From assembly GCA_900555785.1 (NCBI GenBank), contig USMO01000018.1, positions 1 to 13,303 of the forward strand: a stretch of DNA of 13,303 nt, given 5' to 3'. This stretch comes from an uncultured Eubacteriales bacterium (GTDB taxonomy: Bacteria; Bacillota; Clostridia; Oscillospirales; CAG-272). How positions within the stretch are numbered: the first letter of the stretch is position 1; the number at the start of each line of letters is the position of its first letter. This document shows positions 1 through 7,060 of the stretch, piece after piece. The position numbers and the translations under genes are program-made. The notes beneath the pieces were generated by a model. It was not told the origin of the DNA. It ran no database searches and worked only from the letters and a program-made list of their open reading frames with translations.

Positions 1-66
1 CTTTCCCCACATCCCCGCCGCCGCGCCGCCATCGCCGCGCAGCTGGATGCGTATCTGGGAGGGTAG
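1..66 (+). CDS. C-terminal tail of an unidentified protein, cut by the window edge
   Basis: The frame starting at base 1 is open for 21 codons and ends at a TAG (64-66). The predicted tail ends AAIAAQLDAYLGG, which looks like a natural alpha-helical C-terminus, but it is far too short to assign to a family. A neighbouring frame is also open through this stretch, so the frame choice is itself uncertain. The gene would lie just upstream of the CvpA-like gene, which has its own promoter, so the two need not be co-transcribed. Confidence 0.35.
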   Translation, partial: LSPHPRRRAAIAAQLDAYLGG

Positions 67-73
67 GACCGGA

Positions 74-145
74 AAGGCCTCGGGGCGCCGCCCCTAAGAA
101 CCCGCCAGAAGGAGGCTCTACGCGGAATTGGAAGCGGAACCTCGA
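74..145 (-). repeat. Degenerate third copy of the structured repeat family
   Basis: Bases 82-94 form a GGGGC/GCCCC hairpin resembling the terminal hairpin of the repeat copy at 1632-1857, in opposite orientation. Bases 114-145 match the reverse complement of 1637-1669 at most positions (shared core TACGCGGAATT, then GAAGCGGA and CCTCGA). The long central hairpin seen in the other copies is missing, so this is a decayed or rearranged copy. It lies just upstream of the promoter for the CvpA-like gene. Confidence 0.5.
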
Positions 146-206
146 ACATTTCCACCCGCCGGTGCCCATCTCAAAATCCACCCAATCCCATTTTTTCCTA
201 ATTCTC

Positions 207-235
207 TTGACAACGGCAGACGCGTATGATATAAT
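207..235 (+). promoter_or_regulatory. Sigma70-type promoter for the CvpA-like gene
   Basis: A perfect TTGACA (207-212) and a perfect TATAAT (230-235) are separated by 17 bases, and a TG one base before the -10 box makes it an extended -10. Transcription would start near 242, followed by a strong GGGGAGG ribosome site at 254-260, eight bases before the ATG at 269. This is a textbook Firmicutes housekeeping promoter. Confidence 0.9.
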
Positions 236-268
236 GGGGATACAAACATTTCTGGGGAGGAAAAAGGA

Positions 269-1492
269 ATGAACTACTTCACTACAGCCGTTCTGGCGGG
301 TACATTGGTCACGCTGATTGTCGGCGTATTGCTGGGGCTTTTGCGCGGCATGCGACGGTCGGTCCTGCGGCTGGCGCTGCTGGTGCTGTGCCTGGTACTC
401 GCGCTGGCAATCTGCCCGGCGGTCTCCGAAACGGTGATGAACGTCAAGATCAGCGACGGAAAAACGTTGGAAACGCTGCTCACCGAGAACTTTTCCAATG
501 GTGGAGAAGCCGCTGTCGACATCGTTGTCCCGATTGCTCAGATTCTGGCAAAGCTCATCGCTTTCATCATGCTGTTCGGCATTCTGCAGTTTGTCACCTG
601 GATCATCGTGTTCCCTATTCTGAAGTTGATCCTGCGTCCCCTGATTGGTCGGCGGGCACACAGCCGCATGCTTGGCGCACTGCTCGGCTTGGTCTCCGGT
701 GCGCTGGTCGCGTTCGCAGTCTACGTGCCGATGAACGGGCTGTTCTGCGAAGTCGGTAAGATTGCAGCCATCGACCTTTCCGCGCTGACATCAGGCGAGG
801 AATCCGGCGCGCAAACCGACGCAAACGCCCTGCCGGACATCACAGGCATCACCGAATACGCCGACAGCGGCATCAGCCATTTCTATAGCTCCGTCGGCAG
901 CGGTTTCTATCGCAGCCTTTCGACCGTGACCGACAAGAACGGCAAGGAAATCCGCCTTTCCGCACAGATTGACGCGCTCTCCGCAGCCGCGAATTTTGCG
1001 ATTAAAACAGCGTCGCTCAAGGACGTGATGAAGGAGGACGGGAGCATCGACCTCGACGCAATTCAGGACCTTGCAAAAACGCTCACCGAGCTGGACGAGC
1101 TGACCCCCGAGGCCCGCGAAGCGCTGAACGGTATGCTGGAAAGCGCGACGAAAGCAATGGGCGATAACGTCCCAGAGGTCATCCGGAATCTGGACATTGA
1201 AACCATCGATTTCAAAACGGAGGGCAACCTGCTGTCCACGGTCGCAACCGTTGCGGACCAGAACGGGAACCTGGACGGTATCGACGTGGATCAGGTGGTA
1301 AAGGACCTTTCCAAGAGTTCGGTCATCCTGCCCGCGCTGGCAGAAGCCAATGTCACCCTGCCCGTTGACGAGGAAACCCGCGCGAAAGCCGAGCAAGCCA
1401 TCGCCGACCTGCAGGCGCAAACCGGCAGCGATGCCGTGGACGCCGAAACCATCGCGAAACTCTCTAACCTGTTCGGAACGAACGAAAAATAA
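269..1492 (+). CDS. CvpA-family-like membrane protein with long extracytoplasmic tail
   Basis: This 407-residue protein has an N-terminal membrane domain and a long soluble C-terminal region. Hydrophobic segments lie at about residues 5-24, 32-50, 86-122 (probably two spans) and 134-155. Two CvpA-family hallmarks are visible: a Gly/Arg-rich turn after the first span (GLLRGMRRS, about 23-31) and an Arg-then-Gly-rich last span (RMLGALLGLVSGAL, about 133-146). CvpA proteins have been linked to colicin V production and envelope integrity, but their biochemical role is unclear. Residues about 170-407 are acidic, mostly helical-looking and of no family I recognise; this makes the protein about twice the usual CvpA length. 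The ATG at 269 is set by GGGGAGG eight bases upstream. The gene has its own consensus promoter and its own terminator, so it is probably transcribed alone. Confidence 0.75.
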   Translation: MNYFTTAVLAGTLVTLIVGVLLGLLRGMRRSVLRLALLVLCLVLALAICPAVSETVMNVKISDGKTLETLLTENFSNGGEAAVDIVVPIAQILAKLIAFIMLFGILQFVTWIIVFPILKLILRPLIGRRAHSRMLGALLGLVSGALVAFAVYVPMNGLFCEVGKIAAIDLSALTSGEESGAQTDANALPDITGITEYADSGISHFYSSVGSGFYRSLSTVTDKNGKEIRLSAQIDALSAAANFAIKTASLKDVMKEDGSIDLDAIQDLAKTLTELDELTPEAREALNGMLESATKAMGDNVPEVIRNLDIETIDFKTEGNLLSTVATVADQNGNLDGIDVDQVVKDLSKSSVILPALAEANVTLPVDEETRAKAEQAIADLQAQTGSDAVDAETIAKLSNLFGTNEK

Positions 1493-1499
1493 TATATTT

Positions 1500-1532
1500 C
1501 CGGCTCCTTTGCCGAAAGGGAGCCGGATTTTT
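1500..1532 (+). terminator. Intrinsic terminator after the CvpA-like gene
   Basis: CCGGCTCC (1500-1507) pairs with GGAGCCGG (1519-1526), extended by a G-U and two A-U pairs around a five-base loop. The stem is followed by a T-tract at 1528-1532. It starts seven bases after the stop codon. Confidence 0.9.
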
Positions 1533-1631
1533 CTGTTTTCCGGGGGCTACAACTTATATCCGTCTTAGAGGGTGAATGACGAAACAGCCACTATTTTCGA
1601 AGATTCCGCCAGCCGAGCGAAGTAAGGGCGA

Positions 1632-1857
1632 GGACCTCGAGGGTCCGCTTCAAATTCCGCGTAGGGTCCTTTTCCGAGCAGGCTCTTAAGAGCCAGGAGC
1701 TTCACCGCAAAGGGCAACCGGATTAGCAGCGCGTAAAAAGTCTTTACGTTCTGCGCCCGGTTGCCCTTTGCGGTGAAGTTCTTGGAGTCCTTAGAACCTT
1801 CTTTTAAGAAGGTTCTAAGCGAGGTTTGGGGCAGCGCCCCGAGGTCTTCGGTCTTTT
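1632..1857. repeat. Structured inverted-repeat element, copy 1
   Basis: This non-coding element sits between the convergent CvpA-like gene and ribU. Its core is a 22-bp perfect inverted repeat (1700-1721 with 1757-1778) around a 35-base loop that can itself partly pair. A conserved tail follows: a 14-bp stem with a TT loop (1790-1803 with 1806-1819), then a GGGGC/GCCCC hairpin at about 1829-1841. Bases 1776-1820 are identical to 2894-2938 in copy 2, while the core stem differs in sequence but keeps its pairing. The left half is more degenerate. I see no protein-coding signal; it could be a MITE-like element or a structured RNA or terminator island. Boundaries are approximate. Confidence 0.7.
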
Positions 1858-1858
1858 C

Positions 1859-2458
1859 TTACCTTCTGCCGTGCAGGATTGGAGAGAGGTGTTTGTAGAT
1901 CAGGAAGACGAGCAGAGTGTCCACGAGGCCCTTGAGGAGGGTGAACGGGAGGTTGAAGATCAGGAGGCACTGCAGGAGCCCGTCAACGCCGGGGAGGAGC
2001 GCCTGATACATCCCGATGATGGCATCAAGGGGCAGAAACTTCGTGTAGACGGGGTAGCTGACGAAGTAGTTCAGCGGGAGGCTGCAGAGCGCCATTGCGG
2101 CGGCGCCGATGAGCGAGCCAACCAGCGCGGCGCGGCGGTTCTTGCGGATCCGGTAAAGGATGCCGGCGGGCAGAACAAAGCAGATGCCCAGCAGAAAGTT
2201 GCAAAGCTCCCCTACCCCGCCGGTCGACGTAAAGGGCAGATGGATCAGGTTCTTCACCAGACAGACCGCTACACCGGAAACAGGTCCCATGCTGAAGGTT
2301 GCAAGCAGCGCGGGAAGCTCGGAAAAATCGAATTTTACGAAGGACGGCATGAACGGGACCGGGAACTCCAGCACCATCAGCACCGCGCCAAGCGCGGACA
2401 GGATGCCGGTTACGGTCAGGGTGCGCAGATAGTTCTTTCTTGTTTTTGTGGTTTGCAT
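1859..2458 (-). CDS. ribU: Riboflavin ECF transporter substrate-binding (S) component RibU
   Basis: The 199-residue protein is almost entirely hydrophobic, with about six membrane spans, the size and shape of an ECF-transporter S component. RibU-type signatures are visible: EFPVPFMPSFVKFDFSELPAL (about residues 31-51) and VKNLIHLPFTSTGGVGEL (about 68-85). RibU binds riboflavin at the outer face and works with the shared EcfA/A'/T energising module, encoded elsewhere. An FMN riboswitch in the leader independently supports the substrate. The ATG at 2458 has AAGGAG nine bases upstream (2468-2473), which sets the start. The stop lies next to repeat copy 1, which may act in 3' end formation. Confidence 0.93.
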   Translation of the reverse strand: MQTTKTRKNYLRTLTVTGILSALGAVLMVLEFPVPFMPSFVKFDFSELPALLATFSMGPVSGVAVCLVKNLIHLPFTSTGGVGELCNFLLGICFVLPAGILYRIRKNRRAALVGSLIGAAAMALCSLPLNYFVSYPVYTKFLPLDAIIGMYQALLPGVDGLLQCLLIFNLPFTLLKGLVDTLLVFLIYKHLSPILHGRR

Positions 2459-2490
2459 GGTTATTTTCTCCTTGAATGTAAGATAACAGG

Positions 2491-2520
2491 AGAAAAGAAA
2501 ATCCCCGCTTTGGCGGGGAT
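2491..2520 (-). terminator. Leader terminator of the ribU riboswitch
   Basis: On the minus strand, ATCCCCGC and GCGGGGAT (2513-2520 and 2501-2508) form a hairpin with a four-base loop. It is followed by a U-rich tract (minus-strand reading of 2491-2500). It lies between the FMN aptamer and the ribU start, 32 bases before the ATG. This is the layout of a riboswitch that stops transcription when FMN is bound. Confidence 0.85.
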
Positions 2521-2548
2521 GCGGTTTGCGCGCAACAGGCGCGAGCGC

Positions 2549-2688
2549 TATCTTTTCTCATCCGGACTGAAGATCTGAGCGATCTATCACCGTCGGTTCG
2601 GGAGTTGCACCCGATCGGCCCGGCGGGCTTTCCCGCCAAGTTCGCAGACTGTTACTGCCGGTATGGAATTTCACCATCCCCAAAGATA
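2549..2688 (-). promoter_or_regulatory. FMN riboswitch (RFN element) controlling ribU
   Basis: Read on the minus strand, the segment contains the conserved RFN blocks in order: GGTGAAATTCC, ACCGGCAGTAA, a variable GC stem (CGGGAAAGCCCG), ACCGACGGT, and AGTCCGGATGAGA. The closing helix P1 is formed by TATCTTT at the 5' end (2682-2688) and AAAGATA at the 3' end (2549-2555). RFN aptamers bind FMN and usually turn off riboflavin synthesis or transport genes. The terminator at 2491-2520 is the likely expression platform. Confidence 0.95.
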
Positions 2689-2738
2689 TTGTATTACTTT
2701 CTAAACAGGAAAAAAACCTTGAGACTCCCTTTCAGAGC

Positions 2739-2972
2739 AGGGAAAAGACCTTGAGACGCTGCCCCAAACCCCGCTCAAACCCTTTTTGAGAAAAGGGTTT
2801 GAGAATCCCAAAAACTTTTCCTGAGAAGGGCGTCCCCCGATCCGACAAAGCGGTCAGGCTAAACTTTTCCGCGGGGGACGCCCTTCTCAGGAAAAGTTCT
2901 TGGAGTCCTTAGAACCTTCTTTTAAGAAGGTTCTAAGCAGAGTTTGAGACAGCGTCTCAAGGTCTTTTCCCT
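2739..2972. repeat. Structured inverted-repeat element, copy 2 (intact)
   Basis: This 234-base non-coding element is bounded by perfect 23-bp terminal inverted repeats (2739-2761 and 2950-2972). Inside are three hairpins: 13-bp arms 2774-2786/2791-2803; a 27-bp perfect stem 2813-2839/2872-2898 around a 32-base loop; and 14-bp arms 2908-2921/2924-2937. The left and right outer hairpins are themselves imperfect inverted copies of each other, so the whole element can fold as a cloverleaf. Near the right end a GAGAC/GTCTC mini-hairpin matches GGGGC/GCCCC of copy 1, with paired substitutions. No transposase or target-site duplication is evident. It separates the transaldolase 3' end from the ribU leader. 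Confidence 0.8.
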
Positions 2973-2999
2973 ACTCCGAGAAGAAGTTTCAAGGCCTTC

Positions 3000-3650
3000 T
3001 TACTGTTTAGAAGGAACAGTAGCCCAGTCGGCGAGGAAGCGCTGGATGCCGCTGTCGGTCAGGGGGTGCTTCACCATCTGACGGAGCACCTTGTAGGGGA
3101 CCGTTGCAATGTGCGCACCGCACTTTGCGGCATCCACCACATCCTGCGGTCCGCGGATGCTTGCAGCAATGATCTCGGTCGACATGCCGTAATTGTCGAA
3201 AATCAGAGCAATGTCGGAAATCAGAGACATCCCGTTCTCCGCAATGTCGTTCAGTCTGCCGACAAACGGACTGACGTAGGACGCGCCCGCCTTGGCAGCC
3301 AGAAGCGCCTGCGCCGCACTGAAAATCAGCGTCACGTTGGTCTTAATCCCCTCTTTTGCAAGGATGTGGACCGCCTTCAGACCTTCTTCGGTGATCGGGA
3401 TCTTGATTACGATGTTCTTGTGGATTTTCGCCAGCTCGCGGGCTTCTTTCACCATGCCGGCAGCGTCCGGGGAGATGACCTCCGCGCTGATCGGTCCGTC
3501 GACGATCGTCACGATTTCGTTGATAACGTCCTTGAAGACTTTGCCTTCCTTCGCAATCAGCGAGGGATTGGTGGTCACGCCCGAGAGGATGCCCCACTCG
3601 TTGATTTCGCGGATTTCGTCAATATTGGCGGTATCGATAAACAGTTTCAT
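3000..3650 (-). CDS. Transaldolase of the small FSA/TalC-type family
   Basis: This 216-residue TIM-barrel aldolase begins MKLFIDTANIDEI, the usual start of the family. Transaldolase moves a dihydroxyacetone unit between sugar phosphates in the non-oxidative pentose phosphate pathway. The Schiff-base lysine is K83 in IVIKIPIT, and VTTNPSLIAKEG (about 25-36) and SPFVGR (127-132) are typical. At the two positions that separate E. coli fructose-6-phosphate aldolase (Gln59, Tyr131) from transaldolases, this protein has E57 and F129, favouring transaldolase activity. I place the start at 3650, because an AAGGAA site lies five bases upstream; an in-frame ATG seven codons earlier has no such support. 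It is the last gene of the minus-strand group and is followed by repeat copy 2. Confidence 0.92.
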   Translation of the reverse strand: MKLFIDTANIDEIREINEWGILSGVTTNPSLIAKEGKVFKDVINEIVTIVDGPISAEVISPDAAGMVKEARELAKIHKNIVIKIPITEEGLKAVHILAKEGIKTNVTLIFSAAQALLAAKAGASYVSPFVGRLNDIAENGMSLISDIALIFDNYGMSTEIIAASIRGPQDVVDAAKCGAHIATVPYKVLRQMVKHPLTDSGIQRFLADWATVPSKQ

Positions 3651-3700
3651 TGGGTTCCTTTCCAAAAACAAAACACGAAAATTTGAATTGACAGCATTCC

Positions 3701-3734
3701 AACCACCCGCAAGCCCGAAAGCCTGCGGATGGTT
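3701..3734 (-). terminator. Hairpin between the surface-protein gene and the transaldolase gene
   Basis: Bases 3701-3714 pair with 3721-3734 around a GCCGAAA-like loop region. Two positions (3706/3729 and 3712/3723) are A-C mismatches on plus-strand RNA but G-U pairs on minus-strand RNA, so the fold is better kept on the minus strand. It lies 16 bases past the minus-strand stop at 3750. There is no good U-tract on that side, while a six-T run follows on the plus side, so termination may be partial or the hairpin may act in mRNA processing. Confidence 0.5.
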
Positions 3735-3749
3735 GTTTTTTAGGTTGGG

Positions 3750-5207
3750 TCAGTCTTCCTTTTTCCGGAGAACACCAACCAGCACACCGGCAGCGGCAAT
3801 CAGCGCAACGCTGGAGATGCCCAGCATACCGGTGCAGCCTTTTTTCTTGGTAGTGGTATCAGCACCGGTGGTCGTCTGCGGCTCGGTGTCGGAGGGCGTT
3901 TCGGCGTCCGTTTCGGCTGCCGTGGTCTGCGAAGGCTTCGGCTGCGGCTCAGGCTCTTTCTCAGGCTCGGTTTCCGTGGGCTCCGGCTCCGGAACCTTCG
4001 GCTGCGGCTCGGGCGTGGTGTCGGCAGCAAGACCGATCGGTGCCTTCGCGTCACCGGTCAGCACGAATCCGGCGCCCAGCTTGTCGACCATCGCCTGCGT
4101 TCCCCACTCCTCAGCAGTCACAACCGTGCCGCTGGTGGATTTTGCAGCCAGCTCGGTGTCCGCAATCACCTCGGTCGAGGTGTAGGTCTCGTCGGTGTAA
4201 CGGTTCAGAAGGCCCGCCACCGTGTAGCAGTTGACAAAAGATTTGGCAATGTCATCGCCGGTCACGTTGAAGTAGCTGCAGATACCGCCGATGGAGGTGC
4301 TGGTCTTCTTGGTAATCAGCTTGCCGGCGTTGAAGCAGTTGCGGAATTCAAAACCGGTCTTCTCGTTTGCGCCGATACCGGCAACCAGCGCGCCGTTGTT
4401 CTCGGCGTTGCCGTTTCTCCAGGCGCGGATTTCACCGTAGTTGCCGCAGTTAATGATCTTGGAGTTTTCCACATTGGTGGCGCAGATACCGCCCGCGCGG
4501 CTCTGTCTGGCAAGAATCGTTGCAAAGTTCAGGCAGGATTCCATCACCGCGCCGCCCATGAGGTGCGAGGCAATGCCGCCGACGTGGAAGTTCGATTCAA
4601 TCTTGCCGCGCGTGATGCAGTACCGCAGAACCGCGTCCTTGCGCTGGTTGATGACGATGCCTGCAGCGCGGTCGCCGTTTCCGGTCACGGTACCGTCAAA
4701 ATCGATGTGCTCAATGCGCCCGCCTGCTTGGTTGTCATAGCAGACACCGGCAACGTCGGTGCCCGAACCGGTCACGGAGACGTTCTTAAAGGTCAGGTTC
4801 CAGAGTTTGCCCGTGTTGGTTCCAACCAGCATGGCAATCTTGTTGCCGCCGTTTACGACCGCATCCTCAAAGGTCAGGTTTTTGATCAGCGCTGCCGCGC
4901 CCAGCGTGTCAAACAGCGGAACGCTGCCCTTGTAGCCGATGATCTTGTGTCCGTTTCCGTTGAGCGTGCCGTCGAAAAATTCAATCGGAGAAACGGCGTG
5001 CTCTTTGGTCAGGGTAATATCCTTGGTGAGAATGAAATTGCCGTCGTAGTGGTCATCGTCAGAGAGCTTGAGCAGCTCTTCCTCGGTAGAGATCTCGCGG
5101 TACTTGTAATCCGGTTCGTCCGCATCCGCAGAAGAAGGAAGGACCGCAAGAGAGAGCAGAAGACCGAGCGTCAGGAGAACGGGGATCAGTTTTTTCAGAG
5201 CTTTCAT
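3750..5207 (-). CDS. Secreted repeat protein with Pro/Glu/Thr-rich stalk and C-terminal membrane anchor
   Basis: The 485-residue protein begins with a signal peptide (basic MKALKK, hydrophobic to about residue 22, likely cleavage near SSADA at 24-28). Residues about 60-330 contain repeating Gly/Asn-rich units with GGI and AGI steps, of the kind found in GLUG-like or right-handed beta-helix surface proteins. A proline/glutamate/threonine-rich linker follows (about 397-453). The C-terminus has KKKGC (454-458), a hydrophobic span and a charged RKKED end. No LPxTG motif is present, so it is probably held by the membrane span rather than by sortase. The start at 5207 is chosen for the AAGAGG site seven bases upstream and the signal peptide; an in-frame ATG ten codons earlier is less likely. 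It follows the solute-binding lipoprotein gene by 63 bases, suggesting a shared transcript. The ligand is unknown. Confidence 0.8.
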   Translation of the reverse strand: MKALKKLIPVLLTLGLLLSLAVLPSSADADEPDYKYREISTEEELLKLSDDDHYDGNFILTKDITLTKEHAVSPIEFFDGTLNGNGHKIIGYKGSVPLFDTLGAAALIKNLTFEDAVVNGGNKIAMLVGTNTGKLWNLTFKNVSVTGSGTDVAGVCYDNQAGGRIEHIDFDGTVTGNGDRAAGIVINQRKDAVLRYCITRGKIESNFHVGGIASHLMGGAVMESCLNFATILARQSRAGGICATNVENSKIINCGNYGEIRAWRNGNAENNGALVAGIGANEKTGFEFRNCFNAGKLITKKTSTSIGGICSYFNVTGDDIAKSFVNCYTVAGLLNRYTDETYTSTEVIADTELAAKSTSGTVVTAEEWGTQAMVDKLGAGFVLTGDAKAPIGLAADTTPEPQPKVPEPEPTETEPEKEPEPQPKPSQTTAAETDAETPSDTEPQTTTGADTTTKKKGCTGMLGISSVALIAAAGVLVGVLRKKED

Positions 5208-5270
5208 GTCAATACCTCTTTTCTTTTTATTCTGCACCGTGAGCGGATTGCCACGATACCAGCGGGGTTG

Positions 5271-6809
5271 TTATGCCTCTTCCAGAGAAGTGGTCAGTTT
5301 GTTCAGCGCTTCCTTCCAGCCGGAGGCGTACTTCCGGAACATCGAGGAGGTCGGCTCCTTCTGCACGGCATCCCGGAAAAAGTTGTGGATGGCGTTCAGC
5401 GAGTTGCCCCATCCGAATGCGAAATCAATGTAAACGCTGTCGCGGATCAGGTCAATCATCTTTGCCGACTGCGGGTCGCGGGAATAGCGCGACTTCAGCG
5501 CCTCGTCATAGTAAGCAGTGGTAACGTCGGTGTGGCTGATGGCAGCCATTGCCTCCAGCGTTGCAGCCGCAGCGGCAAGCGATTCGCTCTGCCGGTAGAG
5601 ACCGAACAGCGTGCAGCCGTCGTGGATTGCCGCGCGGTAGCCGTTCTGTTCGCTGTCCAGCATCGGAGACGGAATGATGCCGTAATTCTTCATGTCGGTC
5701 AGGTAGTTTTCTGCCTGATAGATCTTGTCATGCGTGAAAAGTGCCTTGCCCGAGGCGAAGATGGTCATGCCGGTTGCGGAGTGGTTGAACTTCTCCGGCA
5801 CGTAAGCACCGTAATCGCCGTAGAGGAAGCTGTGCATCTTTCCGGTAAAGGAGAACGCCTTCTGCGTCTTGCTGTTGTCGGCAAAGGTGATGGAAATATC
5901 CCCGTCACTGTCGCGCTCGCTGAAGTTGACGCCTGCGCCGATTGCCATGCCGTCCAGCATGTCGCCGCCCTCGGTTACGAAACCGAGCACGCTGTCGTTC
6001 TCGTCTGCCTTTCCGGAGGCGTCGGTGTCATCCCAGATTGCCCGGGACATCGTCATCATCGTGTCCAGCGTCCACTCGCCTGCCTCCACCACATCGTAAA
6101 TGCTGCCGTACTCTGCCTCGAACATTGCCTTGTAGCGGTCAAGGTTGACAAAGGTGCAGTACATGCCGCCCAGATAGCGCAGGGAAAGCTCGCCGGTAAT
6201 CCAGAACATCTTTCCTTTATAGGAAAGCGCCTCGTTGTAGGTCTGCGACCAGTAATCCTGCTCCAGCGCGATGTAATCCGCATCCTGGCTGCCCAGCGTG
6301 TTGAAGTCTGCCAGGAGCCCCGCAGCCGCAATAGCGGTGTCGTGCGCCTGATAGCCGCAGAGAACGTCGAAATCGGAAACGCCGGAAAGCAGGTCGTTGT
6401 AAAGCGTGTTCGTGATGATGCCGTCATCGATGACCGTCGGCAGAATCAGAACGCCGAGATTCTTCTCAACCAGGCAGTTGCGCCCGTAGACCTTGCTGTC
6501 CACCTTGCTGGCAGATGTGTCGGTCTCGTCGAAGTCCTCCAGGCAGATCGACCGCTCGGAAAAGCGACCGCCCTTGTTCCGGCTCGGCTCCGCAATCAGA
6601 AAGCGGATTTGCACCGGATCCGTCTCGGACCCAAAGGAAAGCCCGCGCGGCAGGGTTGGCACCCAGTTTTCCTCGGTCTTGCTGTCCTCGCCGGTGTCCG
6701 TGGCTTCGGTGTCCTCCGGCGGGGCTTTCTGCCCTTTGCAGCCGGTGAACAGGAGCGCCAGTGTCAGACAGAGAAGCAGGAAGGACACGCCGATTCTGTT
6801 TTTCTTCAT
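5271..6809 (-). CDS. Extracellular solute-binding lipoprotein
   Basis: The 512-residue protein has a lipoprotein signal: basic MKKNR, a hydrophobic stretch, then FTGC with the lipidated Cys at residue 24. A short acidic low-complexity spacer (about 25-48) leads into a mature domain typical in size for ABC solute-binding proteins; the middle and C-terminal parts (for example NEALSYKGKMFWITGEL near 192-206 and YYDEALKSRYSRDPQSAKMIDLI near 437-459) resemble family 1 extracellular binding proteins of Clostridia. It would be anchored to the outer face of the membrane and deliver a ligand, probably a sugar or oligosaccharide, to a permease. No permease or ATPase genes are adjacent, so it is an orphan here. 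The start at 6809 has GGAGG 11 bases upstream (6821-6825), and a consensus promoter lies beyond it. Confidence 0.8.
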   Translation of the reverse strand: MKKNRIGVSFLLLCLTLALLFTGCKGQKAPPEDTEATDTGEDSKTEENWVPTLPRGLSFGSETDPVQIRFLIAEPSRNKGGRFSERSICLEDFDETDTSASKVDSKVYGRNCLVEKNLGVLILPTVIDDGIITNTLYNDLLSGVSDFDVLCGYQAHDTAIAAAGLLADFNTLGSQDADYIALEQDYWSQTYNEALSYKGKMFWITGELSLRYLGGMYCTFVNLDRYKAMFEAEYGSIYDVVEAGEWTLDTMMTMSRAIWDDTDASGKADENDSVLGFVTEGGDMLDGMAIGAGVNFSERDSDGDISITFADNSKTQKAFSFTGKMHSFLYGDYGAYVPEKFNHSATGMTIFASGKALFTHDKIYQAENYLTDMKNYGIIPSPMLDSEQNGYRAAIHDGCTLFGLYRQSESLAAAAATLEAMAAISHTDVTTAYYDEALKSRYSRDPQSAKMIDLIRDSVYIDFAFGWGNSLNAIHNFFRDAVQKEPTSSMFRKYASGWKEALNKLTTSLEEA

Positions 6810-6883
6810 GTTTTGTTTTACCTCCGATTCAATTGTGTATTTTGCTGTTGTTTTAGTTCAAAGGCAGAACCAATAGCAACTAT

Positions 6884-6912
6884 ATTTTAAGCCATAAGCG
6901 GCGATTTGTCAA
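6884..6912 (-). promoter_or_regulatory. Sigma70-type promoter for the lipoprotein gene and its followers
   Basis: On the minus strand, TTGACA (6912-6907) and TAAAAT (6889-6884) are separated by 17 bases. The predicted start lies near 6877, about 68 bases before the ATG at 6809. A 7-bp inverted repeat (AAGCGGC 6896-6902 and GCCGCTT 6913-6919) brackets the -35 box and could be an operator. Confidence 0.75.
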
Positions 6913-7005
6913 GCCGCTTTTGTGAATTTCTGCGATTTCGTAAATTATATACAATTTTCTTCTGTAAATTCTGTCAGAATCGTCAGGCTTCTTTTTGTTC
7001 AAGCC

Positions 7006-7034
7006 TTGACTTTTTAGAAGTTTTATGCTATAAT
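7006..7034 (+). promoter_or_regulatory. Sigma70-type promoter for the activase and glycyl radical enzyme genes
   Basis: TTGACT (7006-7011) and TATAAT (7029-7034) are separated by 17 bases, with an extended -10 TG at 7026-7027. The leader would be only about 20 bases long, with AAGGAGG at 7048-7054 six bases before the ATG at 7061. No FNR-like or other operator is obvious to me. Confidence 0.85.
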
Positions 7035-7060
7035 AGTAGACAGGGAAAAGGAGGGATTTC

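Noticed and set aside
1826..2578. Plus-strand open frame over ribU and part of the FMN riboswitch
   Set aside because: It overlaps ribU and its leader in antisense and has no family resemblance or ribosome site.
4563..6890. Long plus-strand open frame (about 775 codons) opposite the two surface-protein genes
   Set aside because: It mirrors minus-strand genes with clear signal peptides, lipobox, ribosome sites and promoter. Its translation has no recognisable domain and spans two real genes, as expected for a GC-rich antisense shadow.
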